From an uncultured bacterium (GTDB lineage: Bacteria > Verrucomicrobiota > Lentisphaeria > Oligosphaerales > Oligosphaeraceae): DNA of 42,728 bases. Shown in pieces: positions 15,858 to 24,708 of this stretch; position 1 is the first letter of the stretch, and each line of letters opens with the position of its first letter. The position numbers and the translations under genes are program-made. Where the stretch lies: assembly GCA_902776645.1 (NCBI GenBank), contig CACYQT010000026.1, forward strand, positions 1 through 42,728, in the 5' to 3' direction. The notes below the pieces were generated by a model. That model was given only the letters and a program-made list of their open reading frames with translations, searched no databases and was not told the origin of the DNA.

Positions 15858-17774
15858 GTGAAATACGATAAAGTGACAATCATCGGCGTGGCCATTTGCG
15901 TTCTCAGTTTCTTCGGAATCATGTGGATGCAAAGCCGCCGCGCAATGCAGTTGCGTGAACAGGCGGCCGAACAGGAACGTCTGGCCCAGGCTCAGGCCGC
16001 GGCTTCCGCGGAAGCCGCGACACAAACGCAGGCGGAAGCGGCGACAGCTCCCGCAACTCCTGCTGCGGCTCCCGCCGACAACGCTCCCGCCGCTGCGAAT
16101 CCGTCAGCCACCGCTGCGAATCCGCCAGCCGCCGCTGTCGCGGCGATGCCTGCGGCAGACGGACAAACGGTGATACCGTTCGGTCCGGATGTGCCGCGTC
16201 CATTCATGGACGCGAATACGCTTGTCGCCCTCCAGCGCGGCGACGAGCAGATTTTCCGCATCGATCCCGCTCTTGGCGGCGTCGTCGGAGTCGAGCTTCT
16301 CAAGTATTCAAAGGAGAAGACGAAAAATCCGGAAGAGGCGGTGCATGTCAGTTTGGGCAATTTCGACTATCCGTACATGGCGTTGAACGCGCGCACGATG
16401 ACGTCGTTGGGATTGGGCGCCGCCAAGGCGGAGACGGATGTCGTGAAAGGCGACGGCTTCGTGGAAATCTCCCGTGTGAACGCCGCCGGCGACTTGAAGG
16501 TCACGGAGCGTTGGTCCATCGAATCCGAACGCAGTTATGAAATCGACTACACGGTCTCCATGACGAATCTTGGAAACGCTTCCCGTGAAATCTCCAATCT
16601 CATGATCGACGGCGGCGTCCTGCCGCATTCCGTCTCCGGCCGCAAGGAGGATGGCGGCGGCGCGGCCTACATGCCGCTGGACAAGAACCACGCCGCCGTG
16701 ATCGATCCGAAGACATTGCTCAAGCTCTCCGAAAACTACGCGGTCGCGCAGAATCCGAACGCGCTGGAAGGCGAGAAGCTGAAGAGCCTTGAGCGTATCA
16801 GCAAGACATTGAATGGCCGCGTCGTATGGGGCGGCATCCATTCAAAATACTTCCTGATGTCCATCTGGAACCAGGGGACGGATGGCTTCGCGAGATTCGA
16901 CGCCTTCGGTTGCAACGGCACGGACGATATGGGCGCGAAGCCCGGTGACCGCAGCCGCGGCAAGCTTCTTCTGGATCCGGCCAACTTGGAGCCCGGAGCC
17001 ACGGCCGTCTGGAAACTTCGCGGTTACGCGGGGCCGAAGGATACGGAACTGCTTCACGCCATGGGCAACGGAATGGACGGGATCATGGGCATGGATCGTT
17101 TCTTCTGGGGGAATTTCGCCTGGATGGGCTGGATCAGCCGCATGCTGCTGAAGTGTCTCGTCTGGTTCAGCAAGATCATCCCCGGCGGCTCTGGCTATGG
17201 TTGGGGCGTCATCGCACTGACGGTCGCCGTAAAGCTTTTGTTCTGGCCGTTGTCGCACAAATCGACGCAGTCCATGCGCAAGATGCAGGAGTTGAAGCCG
17301 CAACTGGACGCCATCAAGGAGAAATACCGCGACGATCCGCGCCTCATGTATGAGAAGCAACAGGAGCTGATGAAGGCGAACAACGTCAGCCAGCTGGGCG
17401 GCTGCCTGCCGATGCTTTTCCAGATTCCGGTCTTCTTCGCTCTGTTCAACACCTTCCGCAGCGCCATCGAACTCCGCCACGCGGGCTTCCTGTGGGCCGC
17501 CGACCTTTCGATGCCGGATACTGTGTTCGCCGTCGGCAACATCGGCATCAATCCGTTGGCGATTCTCATGGGCCTCACGATGGTCCTACAGCAGAAGATG
17601 ACGCCGAGCGCGGATCCGCAGCAGTCCCGTATGATGATGTTCATGTCGATTTTCTTCATCTGGATCTTCTACGCCATGCCGTCGGCGCTGACGCTGTACA
17701 TGACGGTGAACCAGCTGTTGAGCATCCTGCAGACATATATGGGCAAACGCGCCGAAAAGGCCAAGGCGGCCTGA
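15858..17774 (+). CDS. yidC: Membrane protein insertase YidC
   Basis: A 638-residue Gram-negative-type YidC: N-terminal helix (about 5-23), an Ala/Pro/Gln-rich linker (about 32-105), a periplasmic beta-sandwich domain (about 110-400) and the five-helix insertase core. Core segments are near 424-465 (ISRMLLKCLVWF, then KLLFWPLSHKSTQSM), 514-535 (LGGCLPMLFQIPVFFALFN), 561-582 and 590-627. The cytosolic hairpin KMQELKPQLDAIKEKYRDDP is typical. It inserts membrane proteins with or without SecYEG. The start is GTG at 15858 after TAAGGAAATAAC. The linker contains an 18-bp direct repeat (GCTGCGAATCCG twice) that accounts for a local length difference. The large periplasmic domain shows that the organism has two membranes. 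Confidence 0.97.
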   Translation: MKYDKVTIIGVAICVLSFFGIMWMQSRRAMQLREQAAEQERLAQAQAAASAEAATQTQAEAATAPATPAAAPADNAPAAANPSATAANPPAAAVAAMPAADGQTVIPFGPDVPRPFMDANTLVALQRGDEQIFRIDPALGGVVGVELLKYSKEKTKNPEEAVHVSLGNFDYPYMALNARTMTSLGLGAAKAETDVVKGDGFVEISRVNAAGDLKVTERWSIESERSYEIDYTVSMTNLGNASREISNLMIDGGVLPHSVSGRKEDGGGAAYMPLDKNHAAVIDPKTLLKLSENYAVAQNPNALEGEKLKSLERISKTLNGRVVWGGIHSKYFLMSIWNQGTDGFARFDAFGCNGTDDMGAKPGDRSRGKLLLDPANLEPGATAVWKLRGYAGPKDTELLHAMGNGMDGIMGMDRFFWGNFAWMGWISRMLLKCLVWFSKIIPGGSGYGWGVIALTVAVKLLFWPLSHKSTQSMRKMQELKPQLDAIKEKYRDDPRLMYEKQQELMKANNVSQLGGCLPMLFQIPVFFALFNTFRSAIELRHAGFLWAADLSMPDTVFAVGNIGINPLAILMGLTMVLQQKMTPSADPQQSRMMMFMSIFFIWIFYAMPSALTLYMTVNQLLSILQTYMGKRAEKAKAA

Positions 17775-17781
17775 ACGGCGA

Positions 17782-17811
17782 TTGACAAGTTCCCTTTACC
17801 TTATATATAAA
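17782..17811 (+). promoter_or_regulatory. Candidate internal promoter before khpB
   Basis: A consensus -35 TTGACA (17782-17787) is followed by TATATA (17804-17809, spacer 16) or TATAAA (17806-17811, spacer 18), 8 bp past the yidC stop and about 85 bp before khpB. It would let khpB be made separately from yidC. Confidence 0.55.
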
Positions 17812-17893
17812 TGTAACTGACAGACTAGAGGGTCTCTACCAAAATACGTCGGCCCGCCGGAAAACGGAAGCGGCCTTGAAAGGAGTGAAAACG

Positions 17894-18421
17894 ATGGCAG
17901 AAGAAAATCTGATGGAAACGGCGAAAGGCATTCTGGAGGAAATGATCGCCAAGCTTGGCATCGACGCCGAAGTCGCGATCGCCGCAAGTGAAGATGACGC
18001 CCATAAGCTCGAACTCAAGTCCGGTGAGGCCGGTCGTTTGATTGGCCGGAAAGGGCAGAGTCTGGAGGGACTGGAGCTCGTCCTCAACCGGATCCTCCGC
18101 AAGAAGACCTCCGAAGAGGAGAACACGCCTTGGGTCGTCATTGAAGTCGATGGCTACAGCGTACCGCACCATTCCGCGGCCGAACACCACGGCCGTGTCT
18201 CCAAGCAGGAGATGGAACGGCTGGAGCTGATTGCGAAAGACGCCGCCAAGGAAGTCAAGATGTGGGGCGAGCCGAAACGGATCGGCCCCTACAAGCCCGG
18301 TGAACGCCGAATCATCCACATGACGTTGCGAAACGACCCTGAAGTCGAGACCGAAAGTGATGCCGAAGCGGATGCCAATAACTGCAAAATGGTCGAGATT
18401 AGAAAGATAAACAAGAACTGA
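17894..18421 (+). CDS. khpB: RNA-binding protein KhpB (Jag; KH and R3H domains)
   Basis: A 175-residue protein with an N-terminal region 1-45, a KH domain with the GxxG loop in GRLIGRKGQSLEGLELVLNR, and a C-terminal R3H domain around GERRIIHMTLRND that carries the Arg-x3-His motif. Jag/KhpB proteins bind RNA, in some species as a pair with KhpA, and affect cell elongation and division. It follows yidC as in many bacteria. The start at 17894 comes after AAAGGAG; a start at 17876 would place the ribosome site inside the coding region. The acidic tail (ETESDAEADAN) is an addition to the usual core. Confidence 0.95.
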   Translation: MAEENLMETAKGILEEMIAKLGIDAEVAIAASEDDAHKLELKSGEAGRLIGRKGQSLEGLELVLNRILRKKTSEEENTPWVVIEVDGYSVPHHSAAEHHGRVSKQEMERLELIAKDAAKEVKMWGEPKRIGPYKPGERRIIHMTLRNDPEVETESDAEADANNCKMVEIRKINKN

Positions 18422-18554
18422 AGCGTGTGTTCGCCCATTTGAAGAAAGGAGCAAGGGAAAAACGCCTAACTGATGAATGAGGCTTTATATTGGAAAAAAT
18501 TACATAAAAATGTAACTTTTTTGAGAAAAGTCATAAAAAAATAGCGTTTTTGGG

Positions 18555-18582
18555 TTGCATTAATGCAAAATGGGCATATTTT
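18555..18582 (+). promoter_or_regulatory. Candidate promoter/operator of the pilus-like operon
   Basis: TTGCATTAATGCAA (18555-18568) is a perfect 14-bp palindrome. Its first six bases form a -35-like TTGCAT, and TATTTT (18577-18582) lies 16 bp further on. This is in the 256-bp AT-rich gap between khpB and the first pilus gene. A regulator binding the palindrome would cover the -35 region. Confidence 0.4.
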
Positions 18583-18648
18583 AACACGTTCTTTCTTTAC
18601 AAGAAAAAAATAAAAGGTAAAATGGTTGTTTTTTGAGAGGGTGGAAAA

Positions 18649-18687
18649 ATGGCCAGGAGACCAATGTCAAGGGAAACATGGATATGA
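18649..18687 (+). CDS. Possible 12-residue leader peptide of the pilus-like operon
   Basis: An ATG at 18649 follows a strong ribosome-site-like GAGAGGGTGG and encodes MARRPMSRETWI. Its TGA (18685-18687) overlaps an in-frame ATG (18684) of the following exported protein as ATGA. It could couple translation of the next gene or be chance. No attenuator-type codon run is present. Confidence 0.25.
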   Translation: MARRPMSRETWI

Positions 18688-19280
18688 AGGCAGTGAAGTT
18701 GAAACGGATGATGGCATGCTGGATAGCCTTGCTGTTTGTCATGCTTGCGGCGCAGACGGTGCATGCGCAGAAGGCGTCGGTGACCGTCAAGGATATCAAA
18801 GTCGGTACTGTCAAGACTCCGGATTTCAAGGATTCCCGTGAGTCAAATAAAAACTACTGGTGCAGATTGGTCGCCACGTTTGACATCTCTGGTTCAAAAT
18901 GGTTCAATGAGATTGAAGTCAAATGGACGGTGGCAGCTTTCAACGCGGACGGAAAATTGCTTGTCATGCGTGAGAGCGTGACCTATGAGGATGTCGAGGA
19001 AGGGCGCAACCACAGAGCCTGCGTGTTCCTCAAACCGTCGTTCCCCAGAAAGTATCAGAACCGCTCGCAGTTCGATACGAACAACATGGCCATCTGTGTG
19101 GAAATCCTCTCTGGTGGAAAGCGCCTCGGTTTTGGTGAGAAGAGAAACATCAAGCTTCCGGATAACTGGGTTAACCAGACACAGAGCGGACCGTCCGTGA
19201 AGGGGCAGTTGCTCCCGAAGAGCAAGACGCCTTTCGCACCAATGGATTATGATTTCTTTGAGCATGAGAAGATAAACTAA
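18678..19280 (+). CDS. Small exported protein, Amuc_1102-like pilus locus component
   Basis: A 200-residue protein with a signal peptide (basic start MDMKAVKLKRMM, hydrophobic core, cleavage after VHAQ or just before it). The mature part is a beta-rich domain of about 170 residues with segments such as VTVKDIKVGTVKTPDFKD and EIEVKWTVAAFNADGKLLVM, like an immunoglobulin-type sandwich. Identification as the Amuc_1102-type member rests mainly on its position and size: it stands first before PilM-like, PilO-like, PilP-position and secretin genes, in the order known from Akkermansia muciniphila. The start at 18678 follows AAGGG; 18684 is a close alternative. A periplasmic or outer-membrane-associated accessory role is inferred. 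Confidence 0.75.
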   Translation: MDMKAVKLKRMMACWIALLFVMLAAQTVHAQKASVTVKDIKVGTVKTPDFKDSRESNKNYWCRLVATFDISGSKWFNEIEVKWTVAAFNADGKLLVMRESVTYEDVEEGRNHRACVFLKPSFPRKYQNRSQFDTNNMAICVEILSGGKRLGFGEKRNIKLPDNWVNQTQSGPSVKGQLLPKSKTPFAPMDYDFFEHEKIN

Positions 19281-19355
19281 ACCACTCAATCCAACGGATG
19301 CGGAGAGAGTGTCTAAGCATCCCATATTTCAACGAAACTAACGGGATAAAAGCTA

Positions 19356-21524
19356 ATGGCTAGTAACGAACGAATTCTGGCGATTGATATTGGCGCGACC
19401 AGTATCAAGCTTTGCGAGTTTGAATACGGCAAGGGCAATTCCATGAATCTGGCCCTTTTCGCGCATCGTGAGTACGAAGAGGAGCTTTCCGAAGGCACCC
19501 GAATGAACGTCGTTTCGGGTCTTCTGCGTCAGATGCTCGCCGAAGGCGGGTTCCGTGCGCGCAAGGCCCTGCTTTCATTGTCCGGGCAGTCCTCCCTGAT
19601 GCGCTTCAGCCGCCTTCCTGTCGTGAACTACGACAAGAAGTCCATCAAGCAGCTGGCCGAATTCGAAGCCACCAGCAACATACCTTTCCCTATTAAGGAA
19701 GTCATCTGGGACTACCAGCTGATCGTCTCGCCGGAAGCCGACCATATCGATGTCCTTTCGGTCGTCATCAAGAACGACATCGTGGAACAGTTCACGAACG
19801 CCGTCATGCAGGTCGGATTGGATCCGATTCTTGTTGACGTGGCCCCTGCCGCCTGCTTCAACGCGGCTCGCGCCAACGGCCTCGGCACGGACGAGTGCGT
19901 CATTATCGTCAACATCGGCGGCCGTTCGACAAACCTCCTCTTCGCCGAAGGCGACCGTTTCTTCGCCCGTAACATCCCGACGGCCGGTCATTCCATCACG
20001 CAGATGATCGCCAAGGAATTCGGCATCGGCCTGCCTGAGGCTGAAGAGCTGAAACGCCGCCATGGCTTCGTCGCCCTCGGCGGCGCCTACGCGGAGCCGG
20101 AATCCGAGACGGCCGCGGCCGTCTCCAAGATCATCCGTACGGTCATGGCCCGGTTGCACGGTGAAATCTCCCGTTCCATTAACGTCTACCGTGCGCAGCA
20201 GAAGGGCAGCAAGCCCGTGAAAATGTATCTTACGGGCGGTTCCTCCATCCTCCATTATTGCGACCGCTTCTTCGAAGAGAAGCTCGGTATTCCAGTTGAA
20301 TATTTCAACCCCTTCACCATCGTCAACCTGCTTCCCACGGTTGACCGTGAGCGTCTGGGCGAAGTCGCCCACATGTTCAGCGAGACGATCGGTCTCGGCC
20401 TGCGCTACCAGTCGCAGTGCCCGATTGAATTCAGTCTTGTTCCCGCCGCCATTCAGCGCCAGCAGAACTTGACGAAGAAGAAGCCCGCTTTCATCATCTC
20501 CGGCTTGACGATCCTGTTGACGCTCGGCGTCTTCTGGTTCAGCGCTTCCGAGACGAAGAAACTCGTCGAGCAGGCGAACTACCAGATGAAGGATCCGCAT
20601 GAAAAGATGGAGAAGGCCGAGAAGATGGTCAAGACTCCGGACGGCGCCGCCGCCTCGAAGATCGGCCAGTACAACGCATTGGGCGAAGTCATCCTTCAGC
20701 GTGCACGCTGGTCGGCTATCTACAATGAAATCTATCGCCTGAAGCCGAACAACCTCTGGATCAACTCCATCACGCCGATCCTGACGGAAATGAACCCCTA
20801 TGAACCGGAAACGGTGGATCTGCCCGTCGCCGGCGAAGGCGGCGGCGAAGATGGCATGATGAGCATGGGATCCCCTGCTGATTCCGGTTCTGATATGTTC
20901 AGCGGCATGGAAGGGGAGAATTCGAATCCTCTGATGTCCGAAGGCCCCCTGCCGATTTCCGGTCTGGAAATCGTCGGTACATGTGTCCAGCCTTATCCGA
21001 GCCCCCGCTCCATGGCGTGGTCCGCCACGCTGGGCGATACGGTTGATTTCGACGGCATCTTCCAGCTTGAGGCAAAATCGGCCCCCGCGGAAGAGCCCGC
21101 CGAAACGACGGAGAAGGCGGAAGATACCGCCGCCTCCGAAGACGGTGGCGAAGAAAAGGCGGAAGCCCCCGCGCCGGAAGAGCCGAAGGAGCTCTCGCCG
21201 GAAGACATCAAGAAGGCGGAGTTCGCCGCTCTTAGAAAGAAGATCAGCACGGCGCAAAGCCCGGAACTGGCCTTCGAGGCCGCCCTCCGCATGTCCCCCT
21301 TGTTTGACGCGGATCCCGCGATGACCGTCATTACGCGCAACCGTGAATTGTACGCCTATCCGCAGGAGCGGTTTGGCCGAATCGGCAAGAAGGTCGCCCG
21401 CGCCAGGGCGTTCAAGCTGCAGGTCAAGTTCGCAACGTCGTTGGAAGTTTACAATATTCCGTCCGCTTCGATGCTCCAAAGAGGCATGGGCATGGACGGG
21501 ATGATGGGAAGTCCGAACAACTGA
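19356..21524 (+). CDS. PilM-PilN fusion protein, Amuc_1101-like
   Basis: A 722-residue protein joining two pilus assembly parts. Residues 1-370 are PilM-like with the actin/FtsA fold: phosphate-1 loop LAIDIGATSIKL, phosphate-2 loop VNIGGRSTNLLF (about 186) and adenosine motif YLTGGSSIL (about 290). Residues about 378-397 form a single membrane helix, and the rest is a periplasmic PilN-like part with a coiled segment (KKLVEQANYQMKDPHEKMEKAEKMV) and later an acidic Glu/Ala/Pro-rich linker (about 570-620). In classic type IV pili PilM is cytosolic and binds the short cytosolic tail of a separate PilN; here they are one chain. Met/Gly-rich tracts sit near 498-530 and at the extreme C-terminus (MLQRGMGMDGMMG). 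It is the second gene of the operon. Confidence 0.85.
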   Translation: MASNERILAIDIGATSIKLCEFEYGKGNSMNLALFAHREYEEELSEGTRMNVVSGLLRQMLAEGGFRARKALLSLSGQSSLMRFSRLPVVNYDKKSIKQLAEFEATSNIPFPIKEVIWDYQLIVSPEADHIDVLSVVIKNDIVEQFTNAVMQVGLDPILVDVAPAACFNAARANGLGTDECVIIVNIGGRSTNLLFAEGDRFFARNIPTAGHSITQMIAKEFGIGLPEAEELKRRHGFVALGGAYAEPESETAAAVSKIIRTVMARLHGEISRSINVYRAQQKGSKPVKMYLTGGSSILHYCDRFFEEKLGIPVEYFNPFTIVNLLPTVDRERLGEVAHMFSETIGLGLRYQSQCPIEFSLVPAAIQRQQNLTKKKPAFIISGLTILLTLGVFWFSASETKKLVEQANYQMKDPHEKMEKAEKMVKTPDGAAASKIGQYNALGEVILQRARWSAIYNEIYRLKPNNLWINSITPILTEMNPYEPETVDLPVAGEGGGEDGMMSMGSPADSGSDMFSGMEGENSNPLMSEGPLPISGLEIVGTCVQPYPSPRSMAWSATLGDTVDFDGIFQLEAKSAPAEEPAETTEKAEDTAASEDGGEEKAEAPAPEEPKELSPEDIKKAEFAALRKKISTAQSPELAFEAALRMSPLFDADPAMTVITRNRELYAYPQERFGRIGKKVARARAFKLQVKFATSLEVYNIPSASMLQRGMGMDGMMGSPNN

Positions 21525-21585
21525 TCGCATACGACAGGATGTGTGAAGCAGATAAATAATCTGGAACCTCAAATCGGGAACGAAC

Positions 21586-22965
21586 ATGGATTTCGTAAAG
21601 AAAAATATCGGATTGCTGCTGTTTTTGATACTCTGCCTTGGTGGCATCGTGTATCTTGTCATTCTTATCATGGGCCAATCCAAGCTTAAGCAGGAGCAGC
21701 TCGCCACGGAAAAACAGCATGTCGAATTCTTCGACCGGCTGGCCAAGGAGAATCTCCGCCTCAATGACGAAAACCGCAAGAAGGCGGAAGGAAAGCTCGC
21801 AGAGGCGGACAAGAAGTATATCGAGTTCCGTCAGAGCCTGGCCGAAAAGCGGCTCGTCAAGGATGACGATCCTGATTGCAAGGCTTTCATGCAATTGGCC
21901 CCAGCTCCCGCGCAAAGTGAAATGCTGGTCATGATCGAGAAGATCTTCACGGACAATTTCGTCAAGCGCAGGATGACCAGCATGAATGGAGACATGATGG
22001 GCGGAATGGGCGGCGAGCCCGAAATGATGGAGCCCGACATGATGGGGATGGGCGGCATGGGCGGTAACGGCATGATGGGAATGCAGCAGATGATGGCCCG
22101 TCAGGCGGAGGAAAAGTCGGACACGCCGAAGAAACATCTTCTTATACAAGGTACGAAAGTCACTCCGTATCTTTGCTTTGACCGTTACGCCCAGATGAAG
22201 AACGGTTTGAACAAAGATGACATGCAGCGCATCTACAAGCAGTTGAAGGTTGTCGAACTGGTCATCGGAATCATCCGCCAGTCCGAAGTTCGCGAACTGC
22301 AGGAATTCGATCTGCCGAAGAGCATTGAGAAACTGGAAGAGGGCGATTACGAATGGACGCCGATGACCATTACCGTGGTCGGCAAACAGGCAAATGTCCA
22401 GATCCTGCTCAATCTGCTCTCCGGAAATGAAAACTATTTCTTCTTCATCCGTAATCTGGAACTGAAGGCGCAGGATGTGCTGATGGACCAGATCATCGAA
22501 ATGAAGCAGGCCTTGGCTCGTGAAATGCCCGCGTTGCTCGCCTCCAACACCACAAGAGGCGGGGGAAGCATGATGGGCATGGATATGGGCATGGGAACGT
22601 CCGACACGATGATGATGGGCGGCATGGAAATGGAAGAAGGCATGGGAATGGGCGGTGGCCGCCGTGGTGGTCGTCGCAGCCGTCGCCGTCGTCCGCAACG
22701 CCCTGGCATGGGCGGCGGCGCTGGAATGGGAGGCCCCGGCAACATGATGCAGCCCGGCATGGGCGGCGGAATGATGGGAGGCATGATGAATCCCGGCATG
22801 GGCGGTGGAGACATGATGGGGGAAGGCATGGGCGGAAGTGTTGACCCGTATGATTTGATTCCTTTGACCCGCAGGGATTTGCGAGTTTTCGACGCGCAGA
22901 AAGACGTGACGCTGACAATTCGTTTTGACCTGATTGAATTCAACCCCATGGCAGAAAACAATTGA
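21586..22965 (+). CDS. PilO-like inner-membrane protein, Amuc_1100-like
   Basis: A 459-residue bitopic protein: cytosolic start MDFVKKN, membrane helix 8-29, a periplasmic coiled coil (about 32-90, rich in Lys/Glu and leucine repeats) and a folded core (about 185-320) consistent with PilO/GspM-like ferredoxin folds. By position it corresponds to Amuc_1100, the abundant Akkermansia envelope protein known for TLR2 signalling. Unusual features are two long Met/Gly-rich tracts, about 138-170 and 324-418, the second containing an RGG/Arg-rich block RRGGRRSRRRRPQRPG. A short folded end (DLIPLTRRDLRVFDAQKDVT) follows. The gene ends 10 bp before the next ATG, which has GAGGTG as its ribosome site. 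Confidence 0.8.
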   Translation: MDFVKKNIGLLLFLILCLGGIVYLVILIMGQSKLKQEQLATEKQHVEFFDRLAKENLRLNDENRKKAEGKLAEADKKYIEFRQSLAEKRLVKDDDPDCKAFMQLAPAPAQSEMLVMIEKIFTDNFVKRRMTSMNGDMMGGMGGEPEMMEPDMMGMGGMGGNGMMGMQQMMARQAEEKSDTPKKHLLIQGTKVTPYLCFDRYAQMKNGLNKDDMQRIYKQLKVVELVIGIIRQSEVRELQEFDLPKSIEKLEEGDYEWTPMTITVVGKQANVQILLNLLSGNENYFFFIRNLELKAQDVLMDQIIEMKQALAREMPALLASNTTRGGGSMMGMDMGMGTSDTMMMGGMEMEEGMGMGGGRRGGRRSRRRRPQRPGMGGGAGMGGPGNMMQPGMGGGMMGGMMNPGMGGGDMMGEGMGGSVDPYDLIPLTRRDLRVFDAQKDVTLTIRFDLIEFNPMAENN

Positions 22966-22975
22966 GGTGCCCACC

Positions 22976-24400
22976 ATGGATTTTATCTCTAGACACTACG
23001 AAAAAATGATATTGGGGGCGAGCCTCCTGTTCTTGATTGTCAGTTTGCTGCTGGTCGCGCAAGGATATGACCGGACAAAGAGCCAGCTGGAAACGGATGT
23101 GCGAAAGTCGCAGCGTTCCGTTGACCAAGGTGAGCTTGTGGCCAGTCTGACGCCTGACGTTTTCGCAAAAGCCCCCGGCACGATTCGTGACGCGCGCCGT
23201 TTCTTCTCTTTCATCGGTTCCGCAAAGGATCCGAAGACCGGTCGTCCCGTTTACAAACGTTCAGATGACGGTGTCATCGACGACAAGGCCATCCGCCAGC
23301 AGGGGTCCATGGTCGTTCCCGGCGACTACATCAGCTGCGTTGAGGACAAATGCCGCGCCATCATTCTGATCACGGAAAACAAATGCCCGTTCTGCGGAAC
23401 GGAACAGCCGCCGATTTCCATCGGCGACGGCGAAGAGGAAGATGAAGACGGCGACGGTATTCCGGATTTCATCGAACGCAAGTATCGCTTCTTGGATCCG
23501 AAGAACCCGCTTGACGCCCGCCAGGATTATGACAATGACGGATTCCTTAATGTAGAGGAATACAGATATGGCCGCCAGTCGGGTGATGAGGAACTCAAGA
23601 CCGGTAAGCTGATGGAAGATCCCGCGGTTTGGCCTGAGCTCGTCGGACTGCTTCGTGTCGTCGGCGTCATCCAGAACGATCTGAAGATCCAGTTGCGTTC
23701 CATCGATCAGAACGGCAGCGAAGATCCCACCAATTGGGATATCGGTATCCGTCTTCCCAAGCAGGGGCCGGAAGCTCGCTTCTTCCCCGATCCGAAACGT
23801 TCCATGAACCGCAACGTCAAGTTGAACGGCGTGATCAGGCCCGGTTCTGCCGCCGATGGTGCATATCGTGTCTCGAAGGCCGGTTTTGAAAACAGGGACG
23901 GTGAAAAAACGCCGTTCATCGAAATCGTCTCCGCAAAGGACGCCTCGGAAGTTTATAAGCTGTATCCGGATGAGACGCTGAAAGAAAAGACCGTGCAGGT
24001 TCGTTTCGTCTATCTGAATCCGCCATATGGCAGATTGCGTAACAATGCACAGGCCGTTCTGGCGAAGTACTCCTTCATCAAGAAAGTCGGTGAGAATCTC
24101 CCGCCGCTTCAGCGCCCGAAGGAAAAAGAGCCGAAATACAGGGAATTGTACCGCCTCGAAAAAGCCAACGAAGATGGCTCGGAAGTCGTGGTCGTGAAAA
24201 TCGAGAGCGCAAAATACGAGACCACGGACAAGGACAAGCGGGTGACGGTGCCGATGTTTGACGCGAATATCGACTTCGCGGTCCCGCGGATGATGAACAA
24301 CATGATGGATCCGGATGGCGGAATGATGATGAATCCCGGCATGATGAATCCTGGTATGATGAATCCCGGCATGATGGGAAGCCCCGCGATGTCAAGGTAG
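22976..24400 (+). CDS. PilP/GspC-position protein, Amuc_1099-like, with Cys4 site and calcium-type loops
   Basis: A 474-residue bitopic protein with a membrane helix at about 12-30 (MILGASLLFLIVSLLLV) and a periplasmic remainder. Residues 121-140 hold C-x4-C-x10-C-x2-C, a zinc-ribbon-like or disulfide arrangement. This is followed by two DxDxDG loops, DEDGDGIPDFIE (158-169, starting from Asp156) and DYDNDGFLNVEEY (184-196), of thrombospondin type 3/dockerin character, which usually bind calcium. Later there is a beta-rich region and a C-terminal Met-rich tail (437-474) with three NPGMM repeats. The start MDFISRHYEK at 22976 is used; the frame is open to 22934 inside the previous gene. By synteny it bridges the inner-membrane platform to the secretin, like PilP or GspC. 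Confidence 0.8.
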   Translation: MDFISRHYEKMILGASLLFLIVSLLLVAQGYDRTKSQLETDVRKSQRSVDQGELVASLTPDVFAKAPGTIRDARRFFSFIGSAKDPKTGRPVYKRSDDGVIDDKAIRQQGSMVVPGDYISCVEDKCRAIILITENKCPFCGTEQPPISIGDGEEEDEDGDGIPDFIERKYRFLDPKNPLDARQDYDNDGFLNVEEYRYGRQSGDEELKTGKLMEDPAVWPELVGLLRVVGVIQNDLKIQLRSIDQNGSEDPTNWDIGIRLPKQGPEARFFPDPKRSMNRNVKLNGVIRPGSAADGAYRVSKAGFENRDGEKTPFIEIVSAKDASEVYKLYPDETLKEKTVQVRFVYLNPPYGRLRNNAQAVLAKYSFIKKVGENLPPLQRPKEKEPKYRELYRLEKANEDGSEVVVVKIESAKYETTDKDKRVTVPMFDANIDFAVPRMMNNMMDPDGGMMMNPGMMNPGMMNPGMMGSPAMSR

Positions 24401-24557
24401 GAAAAGAAAGGAGACAAAGCCCTTCCAATGGAGGAAAAGTAAGTTGTTGTAATGAAAAAAGCGATTTTTTTATTGCAAACGCACGAGGTGAATATAAATT
24501 AAGAGTTTTTGGATGCAATACACATAATCCTTTTGTTGAAAAAGGATGAAAAAGGAT

Positions 24558-24708
24558 ATGTTTTTTACGGAAGCGCAATGGGAGTGTGCCGCTTTCGTGG
24601 AAAATGTAACTGTGGCTCAATGGGAATTCCCCGATGGGCCTGTATGGCAATGTTTGGGATTGGTGCCGTGTTTTACGGCGTTTTCGAGATAAAAAACAAA
24701 TAACATAA
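24558..24708 (+). pseudogene. Decayed fragment of a formylglycine-generating-enzyme-type (sulfatase-modifying) gene
   Basis: In the 383-bp gap between the PilP-position gene and the secretin, two hallmark motifs of the FGE-sulfatase domain are readable in the right order but in different frames. TEAQWECAAF (24567-24596) compares with the family TEAEWEYAA. NGNSPMGLYGNVWDWC (24619-24666, shifted by one base) compares with GLYDMxGNVWEWC, lacking three residues. The spacing between them is far shorter than in real family members, so this is a deleted, frameshifted remnant. The rest of the gap shows the four-codon frame ATGGAGGAAAAGTAA at 24428, AT-rich sequence and, at 24729-24771, an inverted repeat (GTCCGGAT/ATCCGGAC) just before the secretin ribosome site. 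Confidence 0.45.

Noticed and set aside
24509..24703. 64-codon open frame in the gap before the secretin
   Set aside because: It starts with TTG, has no ribosome site, and the recognisable FGE-like motifs lie in the other two frames, so it is not the real reading.
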